NCBI GenBank assembly: GCA_900540935.1
Contig: UQHW01000031.1
Span: forward strand, 1 to 22,909
DNA length: 22,909 bases
Source of the DNA: an uncultured Collinsella sp.
GTDB taxonomy: Bacteria > Actinomycetota > Coriobacteriia > Coriobacteriales > Coriobacteriaceae
Direction: 5' to 3'
A model generated the notes under the pieces. It worked only from the letters and a program-made list of their open reading frames with translations, ran no database searches and was not told the origin of the DNA. The translations under genes and the position numbers were made by a program. Below are positions 21,697 to 22,909 of this stretch, piece by piece (positions within the stretch are counted from its first letter, which is position 1; every line of letters begins with the position of its first letter).

Positions 21697-22791
21697 ATGG
21701 GTCTGATTCAAAAGAAAGACGAGAAGGACGAGATCGACGGCATCCAGATCATCGAGCGCGGCGAAGGCCCCGACGGTGATGAGGACGAGAAGATCGACCT
21801 GGTCGCCGGCACGTCTGCCGAACATATTGCCGCCGGCACGACTGTCGAGGAGGAGGACGCTCGCCTGGAGGCAAAGATCGCCGCGGACGCCGCCGACGAG
21901 AACCTCATGCCCCAGGAGCAGGACGAGGACGACGATATCCTGGGTTCCGACGAAGACGACCGCGCATCCAAGCACAAGAAGACGATGATTGCCGCCTTCG
22001 TGGTTGCAGTCGTGATCGCTGCTGTGGTCGGCTTCTTTATCGGCAACGGTGGTTTTGGCGGCAAGGGCGTCGGCTCGGCGACCCTCACCGAGGACCAGCT
22101 CGATTCGACCGTGGCAAGCTACAGCTACAACGGCAAGAAGAGCGACATCACCGCGCGCGAGGCCATTGAGAGCCAGTACAGCCTCGACACCGTCAAGGAT
22201 GGCGATGGCAACTACACCGCTCCCTCTGCCGACGTCATCCTGTCCTACGTGCGCAACAAGATCCTGCTCGACGCTGCCGAGGACGAGGGCATCACCGTCT
22301 CTTCTAAGGAGATGAAGAAGTACGCCGAGGATTCCATCGGCACTTCGGACTACAAGACCATGGCCACGCAGTATGGCGTGTCCAAGGACCAGGCCAAGCA
22401 GATCGTCCGTCAGTCCGCGACGCTGCAGAAGCTCTACAAGAAGAAGGTGGGCGATAGCTCCGCAAGCATGCCGACCGCCCCGACCGAGCCTGCTGATGGC
22501 AACGAGGAGACCGCGAGCAAGGACTACGCCGATTACATCATCAAACTTGCCGGCGACGAGTGGGATAGCGAAAAGGGCACCTGGAAGGACGCCGATAGCA
22601 CCTACGCTAAGGCCTTCGCTGACGATGCCTTTACGGCTGATAGCGCTACCTACAAGCAGGCCATGACCGCCTATTACACCGCCTACCAGCAGTACTCTTC
22701 GCAGGCTTCGAGCGCCAGCTCCAAGTGGACCGAGTATGCTAACGGCCTGTATGCCAAGGCCAACATCAGCATCTATGGTCTGTTTGCATAA
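21697..22791 (+). CDS. Membrane-anchored SurA/PrsA-like protein (hypothetical)
   Basis: The 364-residue protein has a long acidic N-terminal cytoplasmic region (1 to about 90), a basic KHKK stop and one hydrophobic helix (about 97-115), then an extracellular part. Residues about 180-240 (VILSYVRNKILLDAAEDEGITVSSKEMKKYAE to QIVRQSATLQKLYKKKV) look like the helical SurA/PrsA N-terminal chaperone domain, with the pattern of a short insertion helix, then Asp/Lys-rich helices. No PPIase parvulin domain follows. The C-terminus is Ala/Ser/Tyr-rich with SQASSASSKWTEYANGLYAKANISIYGLFA. A role in folding or holding exported proteins is inferred from the domain. AAGGAG precedes the ATG at 21697. It stands alone after a terminator. 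Confidence 0.7.
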   Translation: MGLIQKKDEKDEIDGIQIIERGEGPDGDEDEKIDLVAGTSAEHIAAGTTVEEEDARLEAKIAADAADENLMPQEQDEDDDILGSDEDDRASKHKKTMIAAFVVAVVIAAVVGFFIGNGGFGGKGVGSATLTEDQLDSTVASYSYNGKKSDITAREAIESQYSLDTVKDGDGNYTAPSADVILSYVRNKILLDAAEDEGITVSSKEMKKYAEDSIGTSDYKTMATQYGVSKDQAKQIVRQSATLQKLYKKKVGDSSASMPTAPTEPADGNEETASKDYADYIIKLAGDEWDSEKGTWKDADSTYAKAFADDAFTADSATYKQAMTAYYTAYQQYSSQASSASSKWTEYANGLYAKANISIYGLFA

Positions 22792-22909
22792 AGATCTGTC
22801 TGAGCCGCCGAGCGCGTAACCGAAATATCTGAATAAGCCCGCTAGAACGGACAATGAACCGCGCCCCAAATCTTGGACGCCCTAAATAGCGACTAGGCCG
22901 CAAGGGCCT
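22792..22909. other. Right edge, non-coding
   Basis: No gene, repeat or convincing terminator is visible in the last 118 bases; a downstream gene or promoter may lie beyond the edge. Confidence 0.4.

Noticed and set aside
1..22909. tRNA genes, rRNA genes or CRISPR arrays
   Set aside because: No T-loop and acceptor-stem pairs, no rRNA-like stretches and no regularly spaced direct repeats were seen.

Overview
The window is GC-rich, gene-dense bacterial chromosome. The gene set, the spread of GC-preferring codons and the style of the intergenic repeats suggest an actinobacterial anaerobe of the class Coriobacteriia, most likely Collinsella or a close relative. That placement is inference from gene content and general knowledge; no database search was made. 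I see no rRNA, tRNA, CRISPR array, prophage or complete insertion sequence.

Layout. Positions 1-456 hold a copy of a 47-bp dispersed repeat and a small minus-strand gene of unknown function. A plus-strand run follows: a subgroup Ic aspartate aminotransferase (607-1911), a SpoIIAA-like STAS protein (1978-2292), and a block that looks co-transcribed, tatA/B-like, tatC, hypA and hypB (2446-4911), joining Tat export to nickel delivery for a hydrogenase-type enzyme. A type IA topoisomerase (4966-7560) with zinc ribbons and a lysine-rich tail ends at a bidirectional terminator. It faces a minus-strand zinc-ribbon membrane protein (7703-8686) that is bracketed by two perfect palindromic repeats.

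Next comes tmk-holB-ricT (8927-12430), a replication and RNA-metabolism cluster also conserved in Firmicutes, here with a ricT that carries a long basic disordered tail. comF follows, with its ribosome binding site buried in a 15-bp hairpin, and then a protein of 369 residues that resembles PD-(D/E)XK (DUF559/Vsr-like) nucleases.

A long non-coding stretch (14460-15191) holds an inverted pair of the 47-bp repeat, a near-consensus promoter and a leader or RNA with no recognised family. It precedes a solute-binding lipoprotein (15192-16217). A second structured leader (16319-16534) sits directly upstream of hpf/raiA and is a candidate raiA-motif RNA. The last part carries a DegV fatty-acid-binding protein, a beta-hydroxyacid dehydrogenase with a striking His/Cys-rich tail, a small membrane protein, a HEAT-repeat protein, an NAD-type isocitrate dehydrogenase and a membrane-anchored SurA-like protein.

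The items most deserving a second look are the metal-binding tail on the dehydrogenase, the sequestered comF ribosome binding site, the two candidate RNA leaders, the nuclease-like gene after comF and the dispersed repeats.
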